Shown: piece by piece, positions 43,475 through 53,126 of the stretch | Layout of the letters: each line of letters begins with the position of its first letter | How positions within the stretch are numbered: position 1 is the stretch's first letter | Source of the DNA: CAZQRW01 sp964596115 | Lineage (GTDB): Bacteria; Hydrothermota; UBA3072; B12-G15 | Reading direction: 5' to 3' | Assembly (NCBI GenBank): GCA_964596115.1 | Contig: CAZQRW010000004.1 | Coordinates: 1-64,000 of the forward strand | Length of the DNA: 64,000 bases | The notes under the pieces: model-generated | Database searches by the model: none | Told to the model about the DNA's origin: nothing | The model's input: the letters and a program-made list of their open reading frames with translations, nothing else | Position numbers and translations under genes: made by a program

Positions 43475-46400
43475 TTAAAACACCAATCTAAAATTTCCTT
43501 CTCCGAGATGTTCCTTCATTGATTCTATAAGGGGAACCTCAGGTCTTACCCTTGTAGAAGTTCTAATCCTGAGTTGATTTTCTTTCTCTCTGAAGAGAAA
43601 ATACAGGGGTACTCTCCCCTTGTAACCCTTTATAATGTTAAAAAGATCGTTTAATTTGGATTCATCGGTATCTTCAAGATCAATTATAACAAATGCCTTC
43701 TTTACCCTCTTTATAACCTGGTCAAAGGGAACAATCTCTTCTGCCCTTACACCAAGTTTATTACCCATCCTCGAAATTTTTCCCTTGATTGCTATCGTTG
43801 TACCTGGTGTCAGAAATGCCTCGAACTTCTCCGCAACCCTTTCAGAAACAGTAACCCTAACGATACCCTCAAGATCCTCAATATACATCTCTATATAGCT
43901 CCCACCATTTCTTCCTTTTTTACTTTTTATTGACACAATCGTCCCCCCACAGGAGATTAGTTTTTCCTCTGGCATTTCCTCCAAAAGGGATGAAGAGGTA
44001 ATTAAGGAATTTATGTAATAAGAATAGGATTCCATGGGATGATTCTTGAAATAGAATCCAAAGGCCTCCTGCTCATATATACGAAGCTCGTCCTCAGTGG
44101 GCTTTTCAACTTTAAATCCATTGGCGGGTTGTTGCTCCTCACTAAACAGTGGGTACACCCTGGTTTCTCTACTGCTCTTCCTCTGCCTATTCTGGAGAAG
44201 TAAGAGGAGTTCCCTTCTATTAGTATTTAATTTATCAAAAGCGCCCGCCTTTATCAGATTTTCAATGACCTTTTTATTTACTTTTTTCTCTTCAGTCCTT
44301 TCAAGAAAATCGTTGAAATCTTTATATGGTCCCTTCTTCCTCTCCTCAACTATATCCCCTACAGCATTCACACCAACATTTTTTATTGCGGCAAGACCAT
44401 ACATTATCTTATTTTTCATTGGTATAAATCCAGTACTTGACTCATTTATATCAGGAGGAAATACTTCTATATTATGCTTTTTCGCATCCAATATATACTT
44501 CTTAAGCTTATCTGTATTCTCCATCTCACTAGTCATATTGGCAGCAAGAAATTCTGTTAAATAATGTGCCTTCAAATATGCTGTTCTGAAAGAAAGCTCT
44601 GCATAAACTGTACTATGGGATTTGTTAAATGCATATGAAGCGAAGGTTTCTATACTTGAAAATAAATCTTCTGCCTTTTCACTTGGTATCCCGTTGTTCT
44701 CTGCACCCTGAACAAATTTTTCCCTTAATTCATGCATCATAGAATATATTTTCTTCCCCATTGCTTTTCTCATTCTGTCTGCTTCTCCCCAGGAGAAGCC
44801 TGCAACATCCTTTGCCAATCTCATTGCCTGCTCCTGAAAAAGTGGATATCCATATGTTTCTTCAAGGATGCTCTTTAGCTTCGGATGTGAATATGTAATC
44901 TTTTTCTTGCCTTCCTTTCTTGCAAAAAGCTCTGCAAGATCAATCTGCTGTAGAGGTCCTGGCCTTATTAAGGCCAAAACGAGCACAACTTCTGAAAAAT
45001 TCTTTGGTTTAAACTTTCTTAGTATATTTCTTGCACCACCTTCTTCAAGTTGGAAAACACCAACAGTATCCCCTTTACTCAGTAACTCATATACAGATTT
45101 ATCATTCTTGTCTAATTTTCTCATATCAATATCTTCGTTTATGAACTTCAGTGTATTATTTATTACTGAGAGTGTATTTAAACCAAGTATATCCACCTTC
45201 AAGAAACCGAGTTTTTCAAGAATATCCATATCATATTGGGTTTTTATCTCTATTTTACCATTTTTGTTTGGTGCACTTGCACACACAGGTATCAAATTCT
45301 CAATATCTTCCGGTGTAATAACAACACCAGATGCATGAATGCTATGATGCCTTGTAAGTCCCTCAAGCTTTTCAGAGATTTCTATTAATTTTTTAAGGTC
45401 ATTTCTCGAATTCACCAATCTTTTCAACTCATTTGAATTTTCTATTGCCTCAGCAAGTGTTGGAGAATCAATCATCTTTGCAATCCTATCAACATCTCCA
45501 GCAGGAATTTCCATCACCCTGCCCACGTCCCTAACTACTGCCTTTGCCTTTAAGACAGAGAAAGAAACGATCTGCGCAACTCTTTTTTTGCCATATTTTT
45601 CTCTTATATAATCTATTACCTCGTCTCTCCTTTCATCCTCAAAGTCTATATCTACATCAGGCATAGATATCCTCTCAGGATTAAGGAATCTTTCAAACAA
45701 AAGATTATGATCAAGGGGGTTTATATCTGTTATTCCCAGGCCGTAAAGAACTATACTACTTGCAGCTGATCCCCTCCCAGGGCCAACTAATATTCCCCTC
45801 TCTCTCGCCGATTTGACAATATCCCTGATGATAAGAAAATAACCTGAAAATTTCATCTTCTGGATGACTGAAAGCTCGTAATTAAGCCTTTCCTCCGTCC
45901 TTTTATCGATCTTACCCAATCTCTCTATTAACCCATCTCTGGTGAGTTTTTCCAGATAATCATATGGGGATGAATATTCTTTGGGTATTTCAAATTTGGG
46001 CATATAGTATTTATCACGCTCTACGGGAATTGTTGTCACTTTGTCTCTAATTTTGATTGTATTCTCTATGGCTTCAGGGAGATCCCTAAAAACTTCTTTC
46101 ATCTCTTCCGGTGATTTGAGATAAAATTCACTGGAGGGGAATCTCATTCTATTTTCATCACTGGTAACTTTCTTTGTCTGAACGGCTAAAAGAATATCAT
46201 GTGCCTCTGCATCTTCCCTTCGCAAATAATGACAATCGTTTGTAGCGATTATGGGTATATTATATTTCCTTGAAATATTCAACAGCTCTTCATTCACCCT
46301 TTTTTCATCTTTGGCGCCAACCCTCATTATCTCTATATAAAAATCTTCACCAATTAAGTCCTTAAAGTACTTGGCATGCTCATAAGCCTTCTCAATCTTA

Positions 46401-46840
46401 TTATTCTTTATATCCTTTGAAAGAATACCCTGGAGACAGGCAGAAGAAACGATGAGACCATCATGGTATTTCTCAATTAGCTCAGTATCAAGCCTCGGTT
46501 TCTTATAGAAACCATCTATGTATGAGTACGATGAAATCTTCATAAGATTTTTGTAACCCGTTTCGTTCTTTGCTATAAGCAGGATATGGTATGGAGATTC
46601 ATCTTTATTTTTTTTCCTTCTATCCCCGTATACGAAATATCCCTCCATTCCAATTATTGGTTTTATATGATTTTTCATCGCCTTTATATAAAACTCCATT
46701 GCTCCAAACATCCCCCCGTGGTCAGTCAAAGCAACAGAGTCCATTCCGAGCTCCTTTACTCTCTTTATAAGGTCATCTATCTTTATTGCCCCATCAAGGA
46801 ATGAATATTGAGAATGAATATGTAAATGAACGAAACTCAT
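43475..46840 (-). CDS. dnaE: DNA polymerase III alpha subunit
   Basis: Replicative polymerase, 1121 residues (E. coli 1160). The N-terminal PHP domain retains HLHIHSQYSFLDG and other His/Asp metal ligands, so it may have its own exonuclease activity. Palm motifs: GPGRGSAASSIVLYGLGI and PDVDIDFEDERRDEVIDY (catalytic Asp pair). Fingers, HhH near residue 830, and the C-terminal OB-fold (VSIKSKKGRNGGSYIEM) follow. The ATG overlaps the CorC-like stop (ATGA) with GTGAGG before it. It is last of the DUF502-CorC-dnaE unit. Not PolC, which would have an embedded exonuclease. Confidence 0.97.
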   Translation of the reverse strand: MSFVHLHIHSQYSFLDGAIKIDDLIKRVKELGMDSVALTDHGGMFGAMEFYIKAMKNHIKPIIGMEGYFVYGDRRKKNKDESPYHILLIAKNETGYKNLMKISSYSYIDGFYKKPRLDTELIEKYHDGLIVSSACLQGILSKDIKNNKIEKAYEHAKYFKDLIGEDFYIEIMRVGAKDEKRVNEELLNISRKYNIPIIATNDCHYLRREDAEAHDILLAVQTKKVTSDENRMRFPSSEFYLKSPEEMKEVFRDLPEAIENTIKIRDKVTTIPVERDKYYMPKFEIPKEYSSPYDYLEKLTRDGLIERLGKIDKRTEERLNYELSVIQKMKFSGYFLIIRDIVKSARERGILVGPGRGSAASSIVLYGLGITDINPLDHNLLFERFLNPERISMPDVDIDFEDERRDEVIDYIREKYGKKRVAQIVSFSVLKAKAVVRDVGRVMEIPAGDVDRIAKMIDSPTLAEAIENSNELKRLVNSRNDLKKLIEISEKLEGLTRHHSIHASGVVITPEDIENLIPVCASAPNKNGKIEIKTQYDMDILEKLGFLKVDILGLNTLSVINNTLKFINEDIDMRKLDKNDKSVYELLSKGDTVGVFQLEEGGARNILRKFKPKNFSEVVLVLALIRPGPLQQIDLAELFARKEGKKKITYSHPKLKSILEETYGYPLFQEQAMRLAKDVAGFSWGEADRMRKAMGKKIYSMMHELREKFVQGAENNGIPSEKAEDLFSSIETFASYAFNKSHSTVYAELSFRTAYLKAHYLTEFLAANMTSEMENTDKLKKYILDAKKHNIEVFPPDINESSTGFIPMKNKIMYGLAAIKNVGVNAVGDIVEERKKGPYKDFNDFLERTEEKKVNKKVIENLIKAGAFDKLNTNRRELLLLLQNRQRKSSRETRVYPLFSEEQQPANGFKVEKPTEDELRIYEQEAFGFYFKNHPMESYSYYINSLITSSSLLEEMPEEKLISCGGTIVSIKSKKGRNGGSYIEMYIEDLEGIVRVTVSERVAEKFEAFLTPGTTIAIKGKISRMGNKLGVRAEEIVPFDQVIKRVKKAFVIIDLEDTDESKLNDLFNIIKGYKGRVPLYFLFREKENQLRIRTSTRVRPEVPLIESMKEHLGEGNFRLVF

Positions 46841-47619
46841 TTTTTCCTCACAATCACCCTGTGTATCCTCTGCCTTGAAGACTCAAGGATAGTTATCTCA
46901 AACCCATCTATTCGAACCTTTTCACCTGTTTTAGGTATCCTACCAAGTTTTTTTAAAATGAGGCCCCCAATGGTTCTAACATCTTCCTCACCAAATGAAA
47001 CACCAAAAAGATCCTCAATTGATTCGAGTTCTGCAACTCCCCTCATCATATAAGCGTTATCTGCTACTTTCTTTATAGGGAGTTTGTCCTTATCAAGTTC
47101 ATCCTGCAGTTCACCTACGATCTCTTCAATCAGATCTTCCATAGTAACCATCCCTCCCACACCACCATATTCATCAACAACTATCGCCACTGAAATATGG
47201 AGTCTCTGAAATTCTCTGATCGTCTCAAGCACCTTCTTTGTGTAAGGAATAAAATATGGAAGCTTCATAACGTCAACGGCTAATATCTTCCCTTCTGTAT
47301 TCCAGAGTTTCAAAAGCTCTTTGACATAAATCAAGCCTACAATGTTATCAATGGTACCATGAAATACAGGAAGTTTTCCATGCCCCTTTTCACAAAACAG
47401 TTTTACTATCTCATTAATGGATGAATTGGAATCAATTGCTACTATGTCCACCCTTGGAACCATCACCTCTTCTACTGGTGTATCTCCGATCTCAAATATG
47501 CTTGTGATTAGCTCTTCTTCTTCTTCTGTAATTATTCCTTCTTCTTCGCCACGAGCAATAATCTCTCTCAGACTGCCCTCGTCCTTTATCTTCTTTCTTC
47601 TTCTAAACAGATTAAACAT
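46837..47619 (-). CDS. CorC/HlyC-type protein with tandem CBS domains
   Basis: 260 residues. A charged N-terminus is followed by EEEEELITSIFEIGDTPVEE and VMVPRVDIVAIDSNSSINEI, the hemolysin C/CorC pattern. Two CBS domains bind adenosine nucleotides (GKLPVFHGTIDNIVGLIYVKEL; VVDEYGGVGGMVTMEDLIEEIVGEL). The C-terminal CorC_HlyC domain (VADNAYMMRGVAELESIEDLF) ends RRIHRVIV-like. It lacks the membrane DUF21 domain, so it is the CorC class (MgtE/YbeX-like) rather than CNNM. It probably assists Mg/Co efflux or ribosome-associated metal balance. Overlaps DUF502 and dnaE genes. Confidence 0.88.
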   Translation of the reverse strand: MFNLFRRRKKIKDEGSLREIIARGEEEGIITEEEEELITSIFEIGDTPVEEVMVPRVDIVAIDSNSSINEIVKLFCEKGHGKLPVFHGTIDNIVGLIYVKELLKLWNTEGKILAVDVMKLPYFIPYTKKVLETIREFQRLHISVAIVVDEYGGVGGMVTMEDLIEEIVGELQDELDKDKLPIKKVADNAYMMRGVAELESIEDLFGVSFGEEDVRTIGGLILKKLGRIPKTGEKVRIDGFEITILESSRQRIHRVIVRKK

Positions 47620-48226
47620 CTATTTTCCTATTTTCAGGGAGGATTATCCCTCCAGAAACCGCAATTCTAAATCCCCAATCCACTGGAATATCTGTTTCAA
47701 TAAGATCCTTAACTGGGTATAAAAGATAAAAACCTGTTGTTATATTTGGAACAGTAGGTACAAACACATTACAGTAATACTCATCCCCAATTTGCCACTT
47801 TTCTTCATTTGTCATAAATGCAATGGTTCTGCTCTCTTTAGAGGGAAAATGAATAATGACTACCTTGCTGAATGCAGATCTGTCAATAAAAATTGTGTCT
47901 GTAAGTTTTTTTGCAGCTGTATATACCCCTTTTATTAAGGGAAGCCTTTCCATAACTCTATTGAAGAGTTTAACAAAGACTCTACCTATATATCCAGAAG
48001 CAAACACGCCTATGAGATAAATCAAAATAACGAGGATGATCAATCCGATAAGAGATTTTACAAACTCGGGGACCATTTCAAAATGGGGAAGATAGATGAG
48101 ATATCTCCCTATTAAACCACCCAGTTTTTGCACCAGGAACCAGATAACAAAAATTGTAAGACCTAAGGGGAGAATAGCGGCAATGCCAGCCAAAAAGTTT
48201 CTTTTCCATCGGGTTTTTGTTCTCAT
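47612..48226 (-). CDS. DUF502 family membrane protein
   Basis: 204 residues. Two helices (FLAGIAAILPLGLTIFVIWFLV and SLIGLIILVILIYLIGVFASG) lie in the first third, then PLIKGVYTAAKKLTDTI and VIIHFPSKESRTIAFMTNE, which are DUF502 hallmarks. Its role is unknown in the bacteria that have it, although plant homologues (COV1) affect vascular patterning. I use ATG 48226 instead of a longer frame from 48262, because the promoter hexamers cover the longer N-terminus and the start is then nearly leaderless. It begins the CorC-dnaE operon. Confidence 0.85.
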   Translation of the reverse strand: MRTKTRWKRNFLAGIAAILPLGLTIFVIWFLVQKLGGLIGRYLIYLPHFEMVPEFVKSLIGLIILVILIYLIGVFASGYIGRVFVKLFNRVMERLPLIKGVYTAAKKLTDTIFIDRSAFSKVVIIHFPSKESRTIAFMTNEEKWQIGDEYYCNVFVPTVPNITTGFYLLYPVKDLIETDIPVDWGFRIAVSGGIILPENRKIDV

Positions 48227-48234
48227 ATATTTAA

Positions 48235-48262
48235 TATATACCATCATAAAAGTAGGTGTCAA
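48235..48262 (-). promoter_or_regulatory. Near-leaderless promoter of DUF502-corC-dnaE
   Basis: Minus strand: TTGACA (48257-48262), 16-bp spacer, TATATA (48235-48240), with 8 nt to ATG 48226. With an 18-bp spacer TATATT is exactly 6 nt from the ATG. Confidence 0.7.
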
Positions 48263-48313
48263 TAGATTTTTCTAAATTATCCTGGGGAACCTGCATTTAT
48301 AATGCAGTGTGAC

Positions 48314-48341
48314 TTGACAGAACTGTATGTCTTGATATAAA
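48314..48341 (+). promoter_or_regulatory. Promoter of the sbcD/sbcC-like pair
   Basis: TTGACA (48314-48319), 16-bp spacer, TATAAA (48336-48341), 12 nt before the ATG at 48354. The leader would be about 6 nt, too short for a normal ribosome binding site. Confidence 0.75.
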
Positions 48342-48353
48342 ATAAGTAGGAAA

Positions 48354-49415
48354 ATGAAAATACTCCATACAGCAGATATTCATTTGAGAGAGTACGATGA
48401 CGATAGATGGAAAACACTCCAGAAACTTATCCAGATAGGCAAAAAAGAAGATGTAGAAATCTTTGTCATAAGTGGGGATCTCTTTGACAGGGGCATAGAT
48501 GCAGAAGTCCTAAAAATAAAAATAAGGGATCTATTCTCCAACAACGGGTTCAAAATCCTTTTTATACCGGGAAACCATGATAAAAACTCGTATAAAACAG
48601 GTATATATTTTGGAGATGATGTTGTTATTTTAAACGAGATAAGCAAGTCCTTTAAGTATAAAGACGTAGAAATATGGGGGATGCCCTTTGAACCCATTAA
48701 AGGGGAAACAATCCTGAATAGACTCCATTCACTGGCAAAAAGTTTAGACCCTAAAAAGAAAAATATCCTGCTCTATCATGGTGAATTGCTCGACGCCTTC
48801 TTCTCAAGAAAAGATCTCGGGGATGAGGGTGAAGAAAGATATATGCCTGTAAAGCTATCCTATTTCAAGGATTTAAAGATCGATTATGTGCTCGCTGGCC
48901 ATTTTCACTCACGATTTGATTTCTGGAGGCTACAGAGTGGGGGATATTTTGTATATCCTGGTTCACCTATCTCAATCACCCGAAGGGAGACTGGCAGGAG
49001 AAAGGTAAATCTATTTGAGGTAGGGAAGCCACCCCAAGAATATCCCCTTGACTCCCCTTACTACGAGGAGGTAGTCATTAAACTTGATCCAATTAAAGAC
49101 AAAAATCCTGTTGAGAATGTTAAGACTCGCCTCAGCAATCTACCTCCAGAAGCTATGGTTTTATTAACTGTTAAGGGATTTATAAACGGAGAAGTGATAA
49201 TGATGAGCGAGAAAGAATTAAAAATGGAAATAGACAGAATCACAGGGAATAAATGCATTGAAAAAAGATATGAATTCAGTGATATAAGGAGAATTCTTGA
49301 GGATGATTTATTTAAGAAATTTATGGAGAAGCTTCAAGAAACTGATTTAAACGAAGAAAAAAAGAGAGAAATGAGAGACCTGGCAATCGAAGCGATGATG
49401 GAAACAATGCAATGA
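48354..49415 (+). CDS. SbcD/Mre11/YhaO-like DNA exonuclease
   Basis: 353 residues. A calcineurin-type metallophosphoesterase with five family motifs: HTADIHL (residues 5-11), SGDLFDRG near 43, IPGNHDK near 73, YHGE near 140 and AGHFHSR near 180, which bind two metal ions. It resembles SbcD and the Bacillus YhaO protein. The C-terminal domain would contact its ATPase partner, the next gene, whose ATG (49412) lies within the stop region (4-bp overlap). The pair likely resects or repairs DNA ends. Whether it is a true SbcD or a YhaO type is set by the partner. Confidence 0.88.
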   Translation: MKILHTADIHLREYDDDRWKTLQKLIQIGKKEDVEIFVISGDLFDRGIDAEVLKIKIRDLFSNNGFKILFIPGNHDKNSYKTGIYFGDDVVILNEISKSFKYKDVEIWGMPFEPIKGETILNRLHSLAKSLDPKKKNILLYHGELLDAFFSRKDLGDEGEERYMPVKLSYFKDLKIDYVLAGHFHSRFDFWRLQSGGYFVYPGSPISITRRETGRRKVNLFEVGKPPQEYPLDSPYYEEVVIKLDPIKDKNPVENVKTRLSNLPPEAMVLLTVKGFINGEVIMMSEKELKMEIDRITGNKCIEKRYEFSDIRRILEDDLFKKFMEKLQETDLNEEKKREMRDLAIEAMMETMQ

Positions 49416-51766
49416 GAATAAAGGAATTCTTCATAAAGAGATATGGGCCATTAAAGGAAAATGATTATCACCTTTCCCCTAACTTCAATGTATTTATTGG
49501 AAAAAACGAGGATGGAAAAACCCTTACAATAGATGCACTTGTAAAATTTTTGCTGGGAAAAAATGTAAAAGAAAAAGAATTTGAAAAAATAAACAGGGTA
49601 GAGGAAAATCCAGAGGGCTACGTAATAGTAGAAGATGAAAAAGGAAAAGAAATCAAACTCCCAGAAAAAGGCAGCCTAACAAAATTCATAGATTTATCCC
49701 CATCCGCATTCCGAAATATCTTTATAATTAGGAATAGTGATCTTTCCATTTCTTCCCCTGAAGAAGAGTTTTATACGAGTGTAACGGATAAACTCACAGG
49801 ATTGAGAACCAATCAAATCTCCAAAATAAAAGGTAAACTCCAGGAAATAGGTAAATTGACCCGTCCCGAAAGCGGAGCAGAACTTTCCAACAAACAGGAT
49901 TTCGGGCAAATAAGAAGTAGATTGGAGTATTCAGAGAAATTAATTAAAAGAATAGAGGAATTACAAAATAAGGCAGTTGATGAAGGATTCGATAAAATGG
50001 AAGAAGAAATTGTCTATATCAACGAAAAAATAAAAAAACTTTCACTGCAATTAGATGAATTAGAAAATGCCAGAACGAGGGAGAAATTCGAAAAGGGGAG
50101 CAGGGCACTAAGTATCCTGATCAAGGCAAGAAGTGAAATTAAAAAATTGGACGCTTATAATGAAAAAGACGAACAATTATGGAGGGATTGTGAAAGAGAC
50201 ATAAAGAGACTTGGTGAAGAAAAAGAGGGTGCCATAGAAAAACTGAAAAATGCTCAAAAGGCATTGAAAGAGGTGGTTTCAAAATTAAAAAAAGAAGAGA
50301 GAGAATTTTTAATCCTCACGGAAAGAAAAAGAAAATTAGATGCCGATATTAAACCAGCCCTGAGTAATTATGAGGAGAGAAGAAAAGAGCTGGCACAGAA
50401 AAAAGTGTCCAGTAAATACTATGCATATATAGGAAACTTGTCTTTCGTTTTATTTGCCATCTCTTCACTTGGTGCTATCTTCGTTCCAAACCTAAGGACA
50501 TTGTTTGGAATGTTGAGCTGCTTATTCTCTATCTCAACAATCATTTTTTATGGACTTAGATTTTCATTGATAAGAGAAGATGCCAAACTTGCAGGATTCT
50601 TTGAAGAATTAAGGCTAAACCTCTCAAGGTTTGAATTGGCTGAAGAAAATCCAAAGGAGATTCTTTCCAACATCCAGAGATTTGAAGAGGATTATCAAAA
50701 AAATGATATGGCTGTTCAAGATTTAAAAAGGGAAAAAGAGATTAGAGAGGCTAAAATTAAAGAAATACAAAATACAATAATCCCAGGTATAGAAAAGAAA
50801 ATAAACGAGGCAATGGATAAAATAGATGAAATAAAAACAAAATCAATGGTTGGCTCTTTACAGGACTATACTAAAAAATTACGCCTGAAAAATCAGTATG
50901 AAAATTCTATAAATGAACAGAGGGGTATTTTAGAAAACATCCTGGGAGTGAGTGGTGAAACAATGGAAGAAATGATTTCCAAAACTAATAAAAAGTTAAA
51001 AGGGATAGAAAAATCCAAATCTATGGCTAAAGAAATAGCATTTGATGAAGAAAATTTTTCAAGACTGAAAGAAGACAAAGACATTTTGGAAGAGAAATTA
51101 GATGAATTAAGGAACAAAACTGAAGAATTCAAGAGCCGTCTGGCTGAAATAGAAAGGGAGGCGAATAAAATACTTCAATTAGAAGGAGATTATCTCCCTT
51201 GTGAAACCTCTCGTGATCTAAATGCTATTAAAGAAAGGTTAACAGAATTTATGACAAAAATTGAAAATACCAAATCTAATGTGCTGGACACCTTGAGAAT
51301 ATTCGAAGTAATAGAAAAGGAAGAAAAAGAAAGGGTTTCTGAATTATTTGGTGATTCAAGCAATGTTTCAAGATTATTTAGAAAAATAACAGCGGGCCTT
51401 TATAAGGGTGTATTCTTTAATCAGGAATTGGGAAAAGTTGAGGTCTTAAGGAGTGACGGAGTGCCCTTAGATGCAGATAAATTATCCGGAGGGGCGTATG
51501 ATCAATTATACCTCTCCGTTAGACTCTCCCTTGCAGAAAAACTTTTGAAGGATAGAAGTGGATTTTTCATTATGGACGATCCATTTGTAAAGGCAGATCC
51601 CGATAGACTAAAAATACAGATGAACTTAATAAAAAAGATTTCTAAATCAGGCTGGCAAATCCTTTATTTCTCTGCAAAAGGGGAGGTCAGGGATACATTA
51701 AAAGAAGATATCAAAAAGGGAGATGTCACATTGCTCGAAACCCAGGGCATAGCACTTAATTTTTGA
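49412..51766 (+). CDS. SbcC/Rad50-type ATPase with two membrane helices (YhaN-like)
   Basis: 784 residues, shorter than SbcC (about 1050). Walker A is FIGKNEDGKTLTI, residues 29-39. A signature LSGGAYDQLYLSVRLSLAE and Walker B FFIMDDPFVKADPDRL lie near the end. Long coiled coils are interrupted by two hydrophobic helices, residues about 337-357 and 362-383, and no CxxC zinc hook is present (only three Cys, none paired). YhaN of Bacillus and relatives also has membrane helices there. It likely forms a membrane-bound complex with the upstream nuclease. Strong as an ABC-type ATPase; the YhaN link is recalled, not tested. Confidence 0.85.
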   Translation: MRIKEFFIKRYGPLKENDYHLSPNFNVFIGKNEDGKTLTIDALVKFLLGKNVKEKEFEKINRVEENPEGYVIVEDEKGKEIKLPEKGSLTKFIDLSPSAFRNIFIIRNSDLSISSPEEEFYTSVTDKLTGLRTNQISKIKGKLQEIGKLTRPESGAELSNKQDFGQIRSRLEYSEKLIKRIEELQNKAVDEGFDKMEEEIVYINEKIKKLSLQLDELENARTREKFEKGSRALSILIKARSEIKKLDAYNEKDEQLWRDCERDIKRLGEEKEGAIEKLKNAQKALKEVVSKLKKEEREFLILTERKRKLDADIKPALSNYEERRKELAQKKVSSKYYAYIGNLSFVLFAISSLGAIFVPNLRTLFGMLSCLFSISTIIFYGLRFSLIREDAKLAGFFEELRLNLSRFELAEENPKEILSNIQRFEEDYQKNDMAVQDLKREKEIREAKIKEIQNTIIPGIEKKINEAMDKIDEIKTKSMVGSLQDYTKKLRLKNQYENSINEQRGILENILGVSGETMEEMISKTNKKLKGIEKSKSMAKEIAFDEENFSRLKEDKDILEEKLDELRNKTEEFKSRLAEIEREANKILQLEGDYLPCETSRDLNAIKERLTEFMTKIENTKSNVLDTLRIFEVIEKEEKERVSELFGDSSNVSRLFRKITAGLYKGVFFNQELGKVEVLRSDGVPLDADKLSGGAYDQLYLSVRLSLAEKLLKDRSGFFIMDDPFVKADPDRLKIQMNLIKKISKSGWQILYFSAKGEVRDTLKEDIKKGDVTLLETQGIALNF

Positions 51767-51843
51767 CAGCTTGACCTGCGAAATTTTTCATTTTAGTTTC
51801 CTGCCATTCTTTAACTTGCTTCTCTTCTACCTTGTCTTTAATG

Positions 51844-51872
51844 TTGACATTCTTACAGGGTTTAGGTATTAA
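51844..51872 (+). promoter_or_regulatory. Possible promoter of the UPF0104 gene
   Basis: TTGACA (51844-51849), 17-bp spacer, TATTAA (51867-51872). The leader would be about 45 nt. The ATG at 51925 has only a weak AAGGA site. Confidence 0.5.
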
Positions 51873-51924
51873 TTGTATATGTTACTGCATAATACCAATA
51901 ATCTAACTAAAGGATTTAACAGGG

Positions 51925-52986
51925 ATGAAGATTCTTATGGATATGGGCCCTCAAGTCAATAAAACCAAAATAACAATCCGCAGGAAATCAATAATTATTG
52001 GTCTAAGGGTTTTTATTGCGCTCTCCGTATTAACAATAACTACTCTTTTGATTTTTACAGCAACAAGAGAAACAGGAAAGGCATTGTTAAAGGTGAATCC
52101 CATTTATCTTCTCCTTATATTAGGGCTCCTTTCTCTTTACATAATCCTTGAGGCTACAAGAATAAGATTGATTGCCTATGCAATTACAGGCAATTGGATA
52201 CCAATTACCTATGCCCTTCAGGTTATATTCTGCGGTGCGTTTCTCTCTGCAGTTACCCCCTTTCAGGCAGGCGGTGCCCCAATCCAGATCTACATATTGT
52301 GGAAGGCTGGTCTTAAATGGGGAGAGACATTTCTTTTGCTAATCCTGCGTGGTATCTTTTATCTTTTAGCCCTGGCACTGTTCTTTCCAGTAATACTTCC
52401 ATATTTCCAGAGGTCCTATACCGGACGGTCTATGCAAATCCTATCAAAGTATTCAATATTTGCATATTTACTCATACTGGGAGCCTTCCTACTGATTCTC
52501 TTCTACCCCAAACCATTAAAAAAACTCCTGTACAGTCTTACCTATAGAAGGGGAAAAAGGACAGATGCAACGAGAAGATTATTCGGTTTTGTTCGTGAAG
52601 TTAGAAGGATGAGAAGGGGCTTTTTCGATTTTGTAAAAAAGAGGAAACTTCTCTCAATTGGGATTCTTATCTTTACCATTATTGTATATATTCCCAACTA
52701 TTCCATCGCACTTCTAATTTTGCATAGTCTTTCAATCAAGGCCCCTTATATTGATACAATCTTCCGCCAGATATTCCTTATATTCTCTGCATTCTTCTTT
52801 CCCACCCCTGGTGCTGAAGGAATAATAGAAGGTGGTTTTACTGTTCTTTTTTACAATTCTGTTCCCAAATACCTTATCGGTGTTTTTGCCATTTTATGGA
52901 GATTTTTTACATATCAACTGATTGTAATTATAGGTGGCTTTCTCAGTTTAAAACTCCTACGAATGAAGAAAATACTATCCCGATAA
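51925..52986 (+). CDS. UPF0104/lysylphosphatidylglycerol-synthase-type membrane protein
   Basis: 353 residues, with seven or eight hydrophobic helices. Core motifs of the UPF0104 (LPG_synthase_TM) family: TALQVIFCGAFLSAVTPFQAG-like sequence (GAFLSAVTPFQAGGAPIQIY) and FFPTPGAEGIIEGGFTVLFY. Members include the flippase half of MprF and AglD-type glycosyltransferase-linked proteins. The catalytic DUF2156 half is absent, so it is likely a lipid flippase or membrane-integral helper rather than a lysyl transferase. It stands alone between the repair genes and the HD-GYP gene. Three close ATGs make the start uncertain. Confidence 0.8.
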   Translation: MKILMDMGPQVNKTKITIRRKSIIIGLRVFIALSVLTITTLLIFTATRETGKALLKVNPIYLLLILGLLSLYIILEATRIRLIAYAITGNWIPITYALQVIFCGAFLSAVTPFQAGGAPIQIYILWKAGLKWGETFLLLILRGIFYLLALALFFPVILPYFQRSYTGRSMQILSKYSIFAYLLILGAFLLILFYPKPLKKLLYSLTYRRGKRTDATRRLFGFVREVRRMRRGFFDFVKKRKLLSIGILIFTIIVYIPNYSIALLILHSLSIKAPYIDTIFRQIFLIFSAFFFPTPGAEGIIEGGFTVLFYNSVPKYLIGVFAILWRFFTYQLIVIIGGFLSLKLLRMKKILSR

Positions 52987-53093
52987 TAAGAATGGAGTCA
53001 GTCGTACAGTTTTAGAAAAAAAATATTTTCTGCTTGAAAATTCCCTTTTTTTTCTCATATGTCAGTGATTGTTGCCTATCATGAATTTATTAC

Positions 53094-53121
53094 TTGCATA
53101 AAAATCTGGATATCGTAAAAT
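53094..53121 (+). promoter_or_regulatory. Near-leaderless promoter of the HD-GYP gene
   Basis: TTGCAT (53094-53099), 16-bp spacer, TAAAAT (53116-53121), 5 nt before ATG 53127. Because a TTG inside the -35 box also opens the same frame, the promoter argues for the shorter product. Confidence 0.5.
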
Positions 53122-53126
53122 GCCTT

